Below are positions 18,001 to 27,137 of a DNA stretch of 64,000 bases, in pieces. The notes under the pieces are model-generated. The model was not told the origin of the DNA. It saw only the letters and a program-made list of their open reading frames with translations, and did no database searches. Origin of the DNA: Hoeflea prorocentri. Lineage in GTDB: Bacteria; Pseudomonadota; Alphaproteobacteria; Rhizobiales; Rhizobiaceae. Both the position numbers and the translations under genes were made by a program. The stretch's first letter is position 1. Every line of letters begins with the position of its first letter. The stretch covers positions 1,798,001 to 1,862,000 of the forward strand of contig NZ_JAPJZI010000001.1 of the NCBI RefSeq assembly GCF_027944115.1, given 5' to 3'.

Positions 18001-18903
18001 ATGATTCTGAAAGACAAAACAGAGTGGCGTACCGCCGCTCTGATCATATTGTGCTACCTGATTTGGATCACGCTGCTTTTTGGTGTGTCCGCATATTCAA
18101 TAATCGTCGCGGCCGTTTTTCTGATTCCGACAATCACACTTCACTCTTCGCTGCAGCATGAGTGCCTGCACGGCCACCCCACTCGGTTCCAGTGGTTCAA
18201 CGACTCTATCATGGTTTTGCCGGTCGGCCTCTACATTCCCTATATGCGCTTCAAGGATCTCCACCTTGAGCACCACCTGAACGCAAGGATCTGCGATCCC
18301 TATGATGATCCAGAGAGCTGGTACGTGTCGCAATCCTTCTGGCAACGACTGCCGTCCCCGCTGAAAGCCATCTTTCAGCTGAACAACACGCTCACAGGGC
18401 GCGTGCTGCTCGGTCCTGTCATCAGCCTGGTGCGGATGGCGATCTCCGATGCCCGCGCCGTGTTGTCAGGCGATCGTCGCGTGCTTATTGCCTGGATCAT
18501 TCACCTTGCGCTGATTGTGCCGGTCCTGGCCGCCGTCACATACTGGTCGGCTCTGCCGCTCTGGACATATGCCGTTTGCGCCTATGGCGGCTTCTCGCTG
18601 CTCATGGTGCGCACCTATCTGGAGCATCAGGCAGAGGAGAGCCTGCGCGCACGCTCCGTCATTATTGAGGATAAAGGCCCTCTCAGCCTACTGTTTCTGA
18701 ACAACAACCTGCATGCGGTGCATCACGCATATCCGGCCGTGGCCTGGCATCACCTGCCATCGCTTTACCGGCGAAACCGAACGCGGTTCCTCGACATGAA
18801 CAAGGGTTACCGGTTTAACAGCTATCTGGAAATAGTCAGGCGATTTGCGTTCAGGCGCAAGGAGAAGGTGGTTTACCCGCTAGAAAGCGGATCTTCTCGA
18901 TGA
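18001..18903 (+). CDS. Membrane fatty-acid-desaturase-family (di-iron) enzyme
   Basis: Integral membrane protein of 300 residues with the three histidine clusters of the desaturase/hydroxylase superfamily: HECLH at 53-57, HLEHH at 88-92 and HAVHH at 238-242. Hydrophobic hairpins lie before the first box (ALIILCYLIWITLLFGV) and between the second and third. These ligate a non-haem di-iron centre that inserts oxygen or a double bond. The substrate need not be a lipid, because this superfamily also contains hydroxylases of small molecules. ATG 18001 has AAAGGA upstream. The stop overlaps the next start by 4 bases (ATGA, 18900-18903), so translation is coupled. Divergent from the XRE regulator. 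Confidence 0.85.
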   Translation: MILKDKTEWRTAALIILCYLIWITLLFGVSAYSIIVAAVFLIPTITLHSSLQHECLHGHPTRFQWFNDSIMVLPVGLYIPYMRFKDLHLEHHLNARICDPYDDPESWYVSQSFWQRLPSPLKAIFQLNNTLTGRVLLGPVISLVRMAISDARAVLSGDRRVLIAWIIHLALIVPVLAAVTYWSALPLWTYAVCAYGGFSLLMVRTYLEHQAEESLRARSVIIEDKGPLSLLFLNNNLHAVHHAYPAVAWHHLPSLYRRNRTRFLDMNKGYRFNSYLEIVRRFAFRRKEKVVYPLESGSSR

Positions 18904-19697
18904 CTTCCGGCAATGACGCCGTCGCCAGCCTGCCCATGTATGATTGGCCGGAGATACGAGGAGCGCATGATTCTCTTTGGGCTTGCTTGCGAAGCAGTCT
19001 GCGTGACGCTGGGTTCCCCGCTCCTGACTCGCTGAGCCGCGATACAGGGAAGGTCAGTGCCACCTGGCAAAACCCCGCTCTTGTCATAGGGCAGACCTGC
19101 GGTATGCCGCTTGTCAGCAAACTCCGTTCACAGGTCAGGATCGTTGGAACCCCGGCTTATGACATCAATTGCGGCGCAGGGTGCTATTACAGCATGATCA
19201 TCGCACGGCAGGACAATGACGCCGTCGGATTGGCGGATCTTCGCGGCAAGAGGTTTGCATATAACAGCGAGGATTCGTTCTCCGGATATGCGGCGCCTGC
19301 CCATCATCTCCGACAAATGTCGATGAAGGGTCCGTTTTTCGGAGAAAAGCTGCGCACGGGTTCGCATCGCGCTTCAATTCGTGCTGTCACGGAAGGCAAG
19401 GCAGACGTGGCCGCTATCGATGCGGTTTCCTGGCGTTTGGCGCTGCGGCATGAGAAATCGGCTGAAAGCGCTCGCATCCTTGCAATAACAGACGCGCTGC
19501 CCGGCCTGCCGTTCATAACGGCGGCGCGTCCGCAATGGCGCGTTGAACGTCTGCATCTTGCCGTTGTCGAGGCGATGGCATCACTTGACAGTGAAAGCGC
19601 CGATGCTCTGTTGTTGACAGGATTTGCCCAGACGGATGAAGCGGATTACGCCTCACTTGGGGAGCGCGTCCGGCTGGCGATGGCATACCCGATTTGA
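18900..19697 (+). CDS. PhnD-like periplasmic-binding-fold protein without signal peptide
   Basis: Protein of 265 residues related to phosphate/phosphonate-type ABC binding proteins (PhnD/NMT1 class). Recognisable segments are VASLPMYDWPEIRGAHDSLW at the start, NPALVIGQTCGMPLV near residue 58, VGTPAYDI and DLRGKRFAYNSEDSFSGYAA near residue 112. The last resembles the loop that cradles the ligand in PhnD-type folds. The N-terminus has no hydrophobic stretch, so it should be cytoplasmic. No permease or ATPase is nearby. It is translationally coupled to the desaturase-family gene and lies 35 bases before the flavoprotein. It may be a sensor or an enzyme built on a binding-protein fold, as THI5 and MqnA are; that is inference. 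Confidence 0.7.
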   Translation: MTSGNDAVASLPMYDWPEIRGAHDSLWACLRSSLRDAGFPAPDSLSRDTGKVSATWQNPALVIGQTCGMPLVSKLRSQVRIVGTPAYDINCGAGCYYSMIIARQDNDAVGLADLRGKRFAYNSEDSFSGYAAPAHHLRQMSMKGPFFGEKLRTGSHRASIRAVTEGKADVAAIDAVSWRLALRHEKSAESARILAITDALPGLPFITAARPQWRVERLHLAVVEAMASLDSESADALLLTGFAQTDEADYASLGERVRLAMAYPI

Positions 19698-19732
19698 ATG
19701 CTCCATGAAACAGCCGCAAGCCGGAGTTCAAA

Positions 19733-21046
19733 ATGCCCGAACATTCCTCATATGACGCCATAATCATCGGCGCCGGCGTTATCGGCGCATGTACAGCCTA
19801 TGAACTCGCGCGGCGGGGATGGAAAACCCTGTCGATCGATAAACTGCCGCAAGCCGGCTATGGGTCCACATCGGGCTCCTGCGCCATCATTCGGACCTAT
19901 TATTCAACGCTTGAAGCCTGTGCCCTTGCTTATGAGGGATGGCATCACTGGAGCAATTGGGCGCAGTACCTTGGCTCTGGAGAGGATGAGGACCTGATCA
20001 GCTACCGTAATATTGGCTGTCTCGTGGTCAAAACAGAACAGAATCACCGTCTCGAACGTGTCTGCGCAATCATGGACCGGATCGGCTGTCCCTATGAGCA
20101 TGTCGAGCCCGGCGATATACAGCGCTATATGCCCAACCCGGATCTGTATCAGTTCCACCCCGCCAAACTCCAGGATGATGACGGTTTCGGGTTGCCGACA
20201 GGTCCTCAAATTGACGGGGCTGTGTTTTTTCCCAAAGGCGGCTACGTCAACGACCCTAAATTGGCTGCCTTCAATGCCCAGCGCGCAGCAGAACGCCAAG
20301 GCGCGGAGTTTGCCTTTAACCGGTCGGTAACAGATATCCTTAAAACCGCAGGCCAGGTTCGGGGCGTGGTTGTAGACGGAGATCTGAGGATCGAAGCACC
20401 GGTCGTCATCAACGTCGCGGGCCCCCATTCTTCGGCAATCAACAGGCTGTGCGGCGTGGACGCCGGAATGAACATTTCAACACGCGCCCTACGCCACGAG
20501 GTCGCCCATGTTAAGGCGCCGGAAGGTGTGGATTTCGAGAAACACGGTGTTGTCTATTCCGACAGCGATATCGCAGCCTATTGCCGCCCGGAAGTCGGAA
20601 ACAATGTGCTCATCGGTTCGGAAGATCCCGATTGTGACGAACAGGTCTGGGTCGATGATCCCGACCATTATGACGACAGTTTTTCAGACCAATGGAACGT
20701 CCTTGTCATGCGCATGGCACAGCGGCTTCCGGATCTGCCGATCCCTTCCAGGGCGCGCGGGACCGTGGCTTTATATGACGTGACTGAAGACTGGATGCCC
20801 ATCTATGACCGGAGCGACCTTGACGGCTTTTACATGGCGGTCGGAACCAGCGGAAATCAATTCAAGAATGCTCCGGTTGCCGGGAAGATGATGGCCAGGC
20901 TGATAGAAGCTTGTGAGAATGGCCATAGCCATGACACCGACCCGGTTCAGTTTCATCTCGATCATGTCGGTCTTGATATTTCGATGGCCAGCTTCTCCCG
21001 TAACCGCGAGATTAATCAGGATTCGAGTTTTTCCGTCATCGGGTGA
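19733..21046 (+). CDS. FAD-dependent oxidoreductase of the DAO family
   Basis: Soluble flavoprotein of 437 residues. The N-terminal dinucleotide site is DAIIIGAGVIGACTAYELAR (residues about 8-27), followed by GSTSGSCAIIRTYYS and a C-terminal FYMAVGTSGNQFKNAPVAGKM. This pattern matches sarcosine oxidase beta / dimethylglycine-dehydrogenase-like members of the DAO family, which oxidise secondary or tertiary amines and imino acids. The exact substrate is unknown. It is third in the set after the desaturase-family and PhnD-like genes, so a two-step oxidation of an N-substituted compound is conceivable. Its last ten codons overlap the end of the convergent FkbM gene (21016-21046). Confidence 0.8.
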   Translation: MPEHSSYDAIIIGAGVIGACTAYELARRGWKTLSIDKLPQAGYGSTSGSCAIIRTYYSTLEACALAYEGWHHWSNWAQYLGSGEDEDLISYRNIGCLVVKTEQNHRLERVCAIMDRIGCPYEHVEPGDIQRYMPNPDLYQFHPAKLQDDDGFGLPTGPQIDGAVFFPKGGYVNDPKLAAFNAQRAAERQGAEFAFNRSVTDILKTAGQVRGVVVDGDLRIEAPVVINVAGPHSSAINRLCGVDAGMNISTRALRHEVAHVKAPEGVDFEKHGVVYSDSDIAAYCRPEVGNNVLIGSEDPDCDEQVWVDDPDHYDDSFSDQWNVLVMRMAQRLPDLPIPSRARGTVALYDVTEDWMPIYDRSDLDGFYMAVGTSGNQFKNAPVAGKMMARLIEACENGHSHDTDPVQFHLDHVGLDISMASFSRNREINQDSSFSVIG

Positions 21047-21876
21047 AGCAGCAGGAGGTTTTCGCCCGTATCGCCGGCGATCCTATAGCCGAGACTCTCG
21101 AGTTCGCTGATGCAATCCGACTGCCAGTGCTGTTTCAACACCGTCTCAATCAACACCGCGCCCGGCCAGTGGGGTCTGTTTTCCTCGGACATCAGCGGTA
21201 GGAGCGCGCGATCCTCAAAGCCTTCGATGTCGATCTTCAGGAGATCGATACGCTCGATGAGCCGGTTCTTTAAAGTGGCCGCAAGCGGTGCGATCCTGAC
21301 TTCGACAAATTCATGGTCCGTTGCCGCTTCGGGCAATATCGACGCTGTACCAATATTGGTGCCGCCGCTGGAATAGAGCCTTAGCCGTTCATTCTTGACG
21401 CCAACCCCCTGGTTCACGGCCTCAATGCACCTGCCGCCATTGGCTTTAATGTTGAATGACAGCTTGGCGAAGGTTCGCGGATGCGGCTCGAAAGCAAGGA
21501 TACGAGCATCTCCGCCGCACCGTTCGGCAACAAAGAGGCTGTAGGTGCCGATATTGGCGCCGATATCCACAAAGACCATTCCTGGCTTCAGATATGGACC
21601 GATCAACTGCCTTTCGGGAATTTCCGGCAGGCGGCCCCTGCCGACCGCGATCCGATCGCAATAGTTTTCCATCGGATAGGCACGGAGATGAACGCCCTCT
21701 GCCTCGACATCATATGGACCGGGGAAACCGCGAGCGAAGTTCTTGCGGATGTATTTGCGCGTCTTGCGGTTGATATTGCGGTGTGTCGCCAGCTTCCAGA
21801 TCAGCCGAGGCGCAATGCCGGGCCGGCGAGCGCCGAATTCTGAAATCAGATCAAGCTCCCGCACCTTCATCCGCAA
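21016..21876 (-). CDS. FkbM-family methyltransferase
   Basis: SAM-dependent O-methyltransferase-like protein of 286 residues. The SAM motif VFVDIGANIGTYSLFVAE is near residue 100, followed by ILAFEPHPRTFAKLSFNI and the conserved IDLLKIDIEGFEDRAL near residue 212. The family often methylates sugars of surface glycans. No obvious partner is adjacent, although glycosyltransferases begin 2.8 kb to the right. The ATG at 21876 or 21870 could be used. The 3' end overlaps the flavoprotein gene by 31 bases, tail to tail. Confidence 0.82.
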   Translation of the reverse strand: MRMKVRELDLISEFGARRPGIAPRLIWKLATHRNINRKTRKYIRKNFARGFPGPYDVEAEGVHLRAYPMENYCDRIAVGRGRLPEIPERQLIGPYLKPGMVFVDIGANIGTYSLFVAERCGGDARILAFEPHPRTFAKLSFNIKANGGRCIEAVNQGVGVKNERLRLYSSGGTNIGTASILPEAATDHEFVEVRIAPLAATLKNRLIERIDLLKIDIEGFEDRALLPLMSEENRPHWPGAVLIETVLKQHWQSDCISELESLGYRIAGDTGENLLLLHPMTEKLES

Positions 21877-21953
21877 TCCGCCCCGCTTACTTTTGACTAG
21901 GCCGACTGTTGCCGAAAGCGTGGCGAATTACAACAAAAACGTGGGCAGATCGC

Positions 21954-24383
21954 CTACTGCGCCGGCTTCGCCGCCGCTGCCTGACGTTGCGCTTCTTCCT
22001 CGTCGATCAGGCTGCGAACGGAGCCGGTGATGGCTTCCTTCTGCTGCGGCGTCAGGTTGTTCGCCTGGCTTTCTTCGGCCAGACGGACCGTGACCTCACG
22101 ATGCGCAAAGGTGATACCCTCCTTCTCAAAAAGATCGCGAATGGCCCCATAGATAACTTTGCGGGTCACGAACTGGTCGCCCGGCCTTGTCATGAATTTG
22201 ACCCGGATGATCATCGCTGAATCCTCCATGGCATAAACGCCCTGCGATTTCAGCGGCTGCAAAAACAGGTGACCGATCTGATCGTGTTCAAGCAATTGCT
22301 GCCCAAGCTTCTTTATCAACTTGCGCACACGTTCGACATCGGTGCCGTAGGTCAGCCTTAAAGGCAGTTTCATCATCACCCAATCACGAGAATAGTTCGT
22401 CAGCTGTTTGATTTCGCCAAAAGGGATCGTGTGAACGGCACCAAGGTGATGGCGCAGCTGGAAGGAGCGCATGGAGATCTTTTCAATGACACCCTTTACG
22501 GTGCCGACCTCGATATACTCACCCTTTCGAAAGGCATCGTCGACCAGGAAGAAAACGCCCGAGAAGATGTCGCGTATGAGCGTTTGGGCTCCAAAGCCGA
22601 TGGCAAGGCCTACGACACCGGCGCCGGCAAAGAGCGGCGCAATGTTGACACCCCAGTCGGATAAAATGAATGCGACCGAGACCATGACCAGCAATACGAC
22701 GAAGACGCTGCGAAAAATCGGCAGGAGCGTCGCCATACGCGATTCACCGACACCGCCCTCGCTGTCGCCTTCCCCGGGATTGGCCGGCGTGTCGTCAAGA
22801 GAGCCGCCTTCCTCGATGATCTTCTGATCGATAAAGAGATTGACGGCCTGGTAGGCCAGATAGGTATAGACGACGATCAGCACACTATCGAGAACCGTCG
22901 CCAGCGGATGGCCGCCGATCCGGTCGTAGTCAACGCCCCAAAGGCGTCCGAGCTCTCCGACGGCAAAGACAAAAATAAGTGTGACGATTGCATTTTCAAT
23001 CACGCGTTTGAAAAGCGGTTTGTATTCAAGTGTGATGTGCTCGTCCGCTGGTGGCTCGACGTGGTGAACGATCATCTCTTCACCCTCGCCCACCATGGCT
23101 TCTTCGTCTGTTTCGGCCTCTGCGGCCATGCGCTCGGCAGCTTCACGGCGCCGGGCCTCCGCGCGCGCCTGGCGCAGCTTTATGATCTGCAGCCGGCGGA
23201 AGTTCTTGGCCCGCCTTTCATAGATGCGGTCAAGCACCACAATCGCGATAGCATAAACAAGCGCACCACCGATGAAGACGATCATTGGCGCCATGATGAT
23301 GATGTAACCGCCGGGAAGGCCGAGGGCGAGCCTGAAGGAGCTGGCGACCCATGAAATCGCGATATACAGAAGCATCAGTGGCGTGGTTGCCTGGGCTGCA
23401 AACTTGCGCCACCGGCTATGCTCGCCATCCTTTCCGACGCCGAGGACAATGTCATATGTGTCTTTGCGATGCCGGATCGTCAGGAGGGCGATGAGGATAC
23501 AGACCAGCCCGACGCCGCCGATTGCCAATAGACGGTAGCTGTTGTCTTCGATCCCCAAACCTCGGACCCAGGCGACAATGCCGAGTATGAAACTCGCCGA
23601 TACTGCGACCAATATCCAGTCATTGTAGAGCTTGCGGGCGCGCTGATCGTCGAGATTGACCATACGATGGGTCGGAATGTCCGGTGCAAAGAAATTCAGC
23701 ATGATCACATAACGGAAAATCCGATAGCAGGCATAGGTCGCAACAATCGTGAAGATCGTCATCCGGGAGGGTTCATGCTCGTAATCAAGAACCACCGCAA
23801 CAAGGATGGTGATGGTGAACATGATGGCCGTTGAAAACAGGATCAGACCACCGCGCATCATGAGATAGGTCAACTTGTCCGCGCGCGTGAGGTTTTCGTC
23901 CTTGTAGTAGGACCGGAAATGATCCCGCATCCAGCGGGATACAAATTTGTATATCCCAAGGCCGAGCGCCATGCCGAACAAGGCGGTCCCCACCGCCCAG
24001 GCAAGCCACCAGGGCGTGCCGTCATAACTCGATTTCTCAAGCGCTTCGACGAGTTTTTCCCTGAAACTTCCAATACCCTGGATCATGCCGCGAATATTGT
24101 TTCGCGCCATCAACAGCATTTCGCTGTTCATAGCCATTTGGTCGGCGTTATCGGTTTTCTCGTCTCCAGTGGAAGGAGGTGCTATGACGATCACCGTGGA
24201 GCCGTCTGCCCTGGCGTCCTCGATCAAGGTGTTGAGAGCCTCGGAACTGGTTTTCTCAGTCTCCCGGGATCCACCGCCGAGCGAATCAAGAACTGCGGTT
24301 TGGCTCAAAGAGTCCTGCGGGAAAACCAGCAGAATCAGAAACAGCGCCGACATTTTGATGAATTCAGACAATGTCGATTTCAT
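21954..24383 (-). CDS. Large MscS-type mechanosensitive channel
   Basis: Membrane protein of 809 residues. A signal-like start (SALFLILLVFPQDSLSQ) leads to a periplasmic stretch of about 130 residues and then many transmembrane helices. The C-terminal quarter is the MscS core: APLFAGAGVVGLAIGFGAQT (glycine/alanine-rich pore helix), the beta domain with KGEYIEVGTVKGVIEKISMR, and LTYGTDVERVRKLI. A charged cytoplasmic insert rich in Ala/Arg/Glu (near residues 420-470) lies midway. It opens under membrane tension to release solutes on osmotic downshock. ATG 24383, after a GGGGGAG site, is preferred over an upstream frame start at 24443. Confidence 0.88.
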   Translation of the reverse strand: MKSTLSEFIKMSALFLILLVFPQDSLSQTAVLDSLGGGSRETEKTSSEALNTLIEDARADGSTVIVIAPPSTGDEKTDNADQMAMNSEMLLMARNNIRGMIQGIGSFREKLVEALEKSSYDGTPWWLAWAVGTALFGMALGLGIYKFVSRWMRDHFRSYYKDENLTRADKLTYLMMRGGLILFSTAIMFTITILVAVVLDYEHEPSRMTIFTIVATYACYRIFRYVIMLNFFAPDIPTHRMVNLDDQRARKLYNDWILVAVSASFILGIVAWVRGLGIEDNSYRLLAIGGVGLVCILIALLTIRHRKDTYDIVLGVGKDGEHSRWRKFAAQATTPLMLLYIAISWVASSFRLALGLPGGYIIIMAPMIVFIGGALVYAIAIVVLDRIYERRAKNFRRLQIIKLRQARAEARRREAAERMAAEAETDEEAMVGEGEEMIVHHVEPPADEHITLEYKPLFKRVIENAIVTLIFVFAVGELGRLWGVDYDRIGGHPLATVLDSVLIVVYTYLAYQAVNLFIDQKIIEEGGSLDDTPANPGEGDSEGGVGESRMATLLPIFRSVFVVLLVMVSVAFILSDWGVNIAPLFAGAGVVGLAIGFGAQTLIRDIFSGVFFLVDDAFRKGEYIEVGTVKGVIEKISMRSFQLRHHLGAVHTIPFGEIKQLTNYSRDWVMMKLPLRLTYGTDVERVRKLIKKLGQQLLEHDQIGHLFLQPLKSQGVYAMEDSAMIIRVKFMTRPGDQFVTRKVIYGAIRDLFEKEGITFAHREVTVRLAEESQANNLTPQQKEAITGSVRSLIDEEEAQRQAAAAKPAQ

Positions 24384-24642
24384 CACTCCCCCTTTTGCTG
24401 CTGCGCAGCTTATTATTGTCTTCAATGAACAATCGGGAGGCACACTATCAGCTTATCCCTGAGAGAAACCAGAATTAATGACCTTCCGTGCCCGCTCAAC
24501 TTGTTTCACAATCGCGCAAATCTTCAGTGACATTCAAACAGCGAATACTTATCTACAATCGCGTGAATTCCGGTAATTTATCTGCTAAAGCCTTGTCAGG
24601 GCATGTTTGTTAAGCTGGAAACCGGATTGACTGTACGAGGCT

Positions 24643-25878
24643 TTGAACCGCAACCATGGCAAGTCGGGAACTTTCAGCATAACCACTCATCTCATCCTAT
24701 ATAGCCACGACACGTTCGGTCTTGGGCATATCCGGCGAAATCGCAAGATCGCGAGATCGCTCGTGGAGCGATTCCCGTCCCTTACAGCCACGATTATCAC
24801 CGGATCGGGTTTGTCCGGCGAATATGCCGCCCATCCTCGTATCCGATACTTCGAAATCGATCAGGTGGAAAAGCTTCCCGACGGAAATTACCGGTCGGTG
24901 GACACAAGCCAGAGTTTTGAACAGGCAATCGCTTCCCGCAAACGCGCCATAAATGAGTTTTTGCAGCACCAGCCAGCCGATATTTTCATTGCTGACAAGG
25001 AGCCTCTCGGGCTGAGCGGCGAGCTGTCGGATGCGTTGAAGATCCTCAAGGCAAAGGGCACGACGCTCGTGCTGGGTCTGCGTGACGTGCTGGACGAAGC
25101 GGTCAAACTGGACCTTGAGTGGAAAGAGAAGGGCATTACTGACGCTATTGAAGCGTTTTACGACCATATCTGGATCTATGGATCGCCCGATTTTTATGAC
25201 CCGTTGCAGGGATTGGAGCTGCCCTCCAGCGTTGTTTCCCGCTGTAGCTATACGGGTTATCTCTATCAGCCGCACCCTGAGTTTGAGCAGCTCGCGCCAG
25301 AGGGCCTGCCCGACGACTATCTGCTGGTTACGGCAGGCGGCGGCGGGGACGGCGATTTCCTGATGAATGCCGTGCTGAGCGCTTATGAAGCCGATCCGTC
25401 AATTTCCTGTCCGGCGGTTCTTTTGCTGGGGCCGTTTTCCGACAGTGCTCATGAACGGGAGATCAGGTCACGGGCCCAGCGGATTATGGGCACGGCCGTG
25501 ATTGGATTCAATTCCGAACCGGAAACACTCATCCTTCATGCGCGCGCCATCATCGGTATGTGCGGTTACAATACCTTCTGCGAAGTTATTGCGCGCAACA
25601 AGGAGGTTCTGTTCGTCCCGCGGCAGACGCCACGCCTGGAACAGTCGATCCGGGCCGAGCGCGCCAAGGAACTCGGTCTTTGCGAGGTGGTAAAGGGTGA
25701 GCAGGCCGATGACCCGGCCAGCTTCGCAGATGATATCCGCTCACTTATCCAAAGCACTGAAAGACCGAAGCCTGGTCACAATCTCGATATGTCCGGCCTG
25801 CAGCGGATCGGAGAAAAGGTCGAGGCTATTCTTGCGGCGCGTAATCACCCGTCGCTGGAGGTGGAGCACGTAGGCTGA
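24643..25878 (+). CDS. MurG-like glycosyltransferase (first of four)
   Basis: Predicted cytoplasmic GT-B glycosyltransferase of 411 residues in the COG4671-like group. The N-terminal glycine loop is LYSHDTFGLGHIRRNRKIAR. The C-terminal nucleotide-sugar site includes MCGYNTFCEVIARNKEVLFV near residue 306. The start is probably TTG at 24643: an in-frame stop precedes it at 24628, no ATG or GTG occurs before the conserved region, and the nearby ATG at 24656 is out of frame. Its last base is the first base of the next gene. Related to the third gene of the set, which carries the matching GHVFR and GYNT elements. Acceptor and sugar are unknown. Confidence 0.75.
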   Translation: MNRNHGKSGTFSITTHLILYSHDTFGLGHIRRNRKIARSLVERFPSLTATIITGSGLSGEYAAHPRIRYFEIDQVEKLPDGNYRSVDTSQSFEQAIASRKRAINEFLQHQPADIFIADKEPLGLSGELSDALKILKAKGTTLVLGLRDVLDEAVKLDLEWKEKGITDAIEAFYDHIWIYGSPDFYDPLQGLELPSSVVSRCSYTGYLYQPHPEFEQLAPEGLPDDYLLVTAGGGGDGDFLMNAVLSAYEADPSISCPAVLLLGPFSDSAHEREIRSRAQRIMGTAVIGFNSEPETLILHARAIIGMCGYNTFCEVIARNKEVLFVPRQTPRLEQSIRAERAKELGLCEVVKGEQADDPASFADDIRSLIQSTERPKPGHNLDMSGLQRIGEKVEAILAARNHPSLEVEHVG

Positions 25879-27137
25879 TGGGCGGAACGATCGTTGTCGT
25901 CCTGAAAGGGTACCCGCGATTGTCGGAGACCTTTATCGCGCAGGAAATCCTTGAACTGCAACGTGCCGGGTTTTCACTACACCTGTTTTCCCTTCGCCAT
26001 CCGACGGATAAGCAACGTCATCCAATCCATTCGGAAATCACCGCACCGGTGACATATCTGCCGGAATATCTGCATGAAGAACCGATGCGTGTACTTCGTG
26101 GATGGCTCGCGAGCAGAAAATTGCCTGGATACGGCGCTGCCCTCAGGCAGTTTCTCAAGGATCTTGTTCGCGACCGCACCCGCAATCGTATCAGGCGGTT
26201 CGGTCAGGCGCTCGTCATGGCGAATGAATTGCCGGCGGATACTGCGTGGCTTTATGTCCACTTCATCCATACTCCGGGTTCCGTTACGCGGTACACGCAT
26301 CTGATAACCGGCAAGGGTTGGAGTTGTTCGGCCCATGCGAAGGACATATGGACATCTCCGGACTGGGAACTGTCGGAAAAACTTGATGACGCCACGTGGA
26401 CCGTGACCTGCACAAAGGGCGGGCATGAGCACCTGCAGGCGCTGTGCCACGATCCCAGATCGGTTCATCTTGTCCATCACGGAATTGACCTGAAACGTTT
26501 TCCGCCGGCAAAACACGCGCCATCCGAACGCGATGGCGGCAACGCGGACAAGCCCGTGCGGATTGTGACGGTGGGCCGTGCCGTCAAAAAGAAGGGACTT
26601 GATACGTTGATCAGTGCCCTCGCCATGCTTCCAGCAAACCTGCACTGGCAATGGACCCATATCGGCGGCGGCGTACTATCCGATGAGCTGAAAAGGCAGG
26701 TCGCCGATCTGGGCCTTTCGGACCAGGTGCATATGCTCGGCTCCAGGTCGCAGGAGTTCATTTTGAACACCTATCGCGAAAGCGACCTGTTCGTGCTGCC
26801 GAGCCGAATAGCGCCTGATGGTGACCGCGACGGGTTGCCCAATGTGCTGGTGGAGGCCCAAAGCCAGGCCCTGGCCTGCATCTCCTCGCCCATCTCCGGC
26901 ATTGTCGAACTGATCGAAGATGGCGAGAACGGGCTATTGGTCGGTCCGGATGACGACAAGGCACTGGCCGCAGCCATCGAGAAACTTGCCAAAGACCCGA
27001 CGGAAAGGCGGCGTATGGGAAAAAACGGCGCTGAACGGGTGGTTTCATTGTTCGACCACCGCACCGAGATACAGCAGCTCATAAAGCTTTTTGGTGACCT
27101 GGGGCTGCAACCGACGCTCGAAGACGCGGCCCAATGA
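25878..27137 (+). CDS. GT4 glycosyltransferase (second of four)
   Basis: GT-B retaining glycosyltransferase of 419 residues. It starts with VVVLKGYPRLSETFIAQEIL, the start typical of WcaL/colanic-acid-type GT4 enzymes. Mid-protein VHHGIDLKRFPP and VTVGRAVKKKGLDTLISAL mark the domain junction. The C-terminal nucleotide-sugar region is PDGDRDGLPNVLVEAQSQAL, containing the EX7E-like glutamate, followed by NGLLVGPDD. It overlaps its left neighbour by one base and its right neighbour by four, so all four genes are almost certainly one mRNA. Confidence 0.85.
   Translation: MGGTIVVVLKGYPRLSETFIAQEILELQRAGFSLHLFSLRHPTDKQRHPIHSEITAPVTYLPEYLHEEPMRVLRGWLASRKLPGYGAALRQFLKDLVRDRTRNRIRRFGQALVMANELPADTAWLYVHFIHTPGSVTRYTHLITGKGWSCSAHAKDIWTSPDWELSEKLDDATWTVTCTKGGHEHLQALCHDPRSVHLVHHGIDLKRFPPAKHAPSERDGGNADKPVRIVTVGRAVKKKGLDTLISALAMLPANLHWQWTHIGGGVLSDELKRQVADLGLSDQVHMLGSRSQEFILNTYRESDLFVLPSRIAPDGDRDGLPNVLVEAQSQALACISSPISGIVELIEDGENGLLVGPDDDKALAAAIEKLAKDPTERRRMGKNGAERVVSLFDHRTEIQQLIKLFGDLGLQPTLEDAAQ

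Noticed and set aside
15544-21900. Genomic island inserted at tRNA-Lys
   Set aside because: The accessory genes follow the tRNA, but I found no integrase and no repeat of the tRNA 3' end downstream, and a DUF2147 gene separates them.
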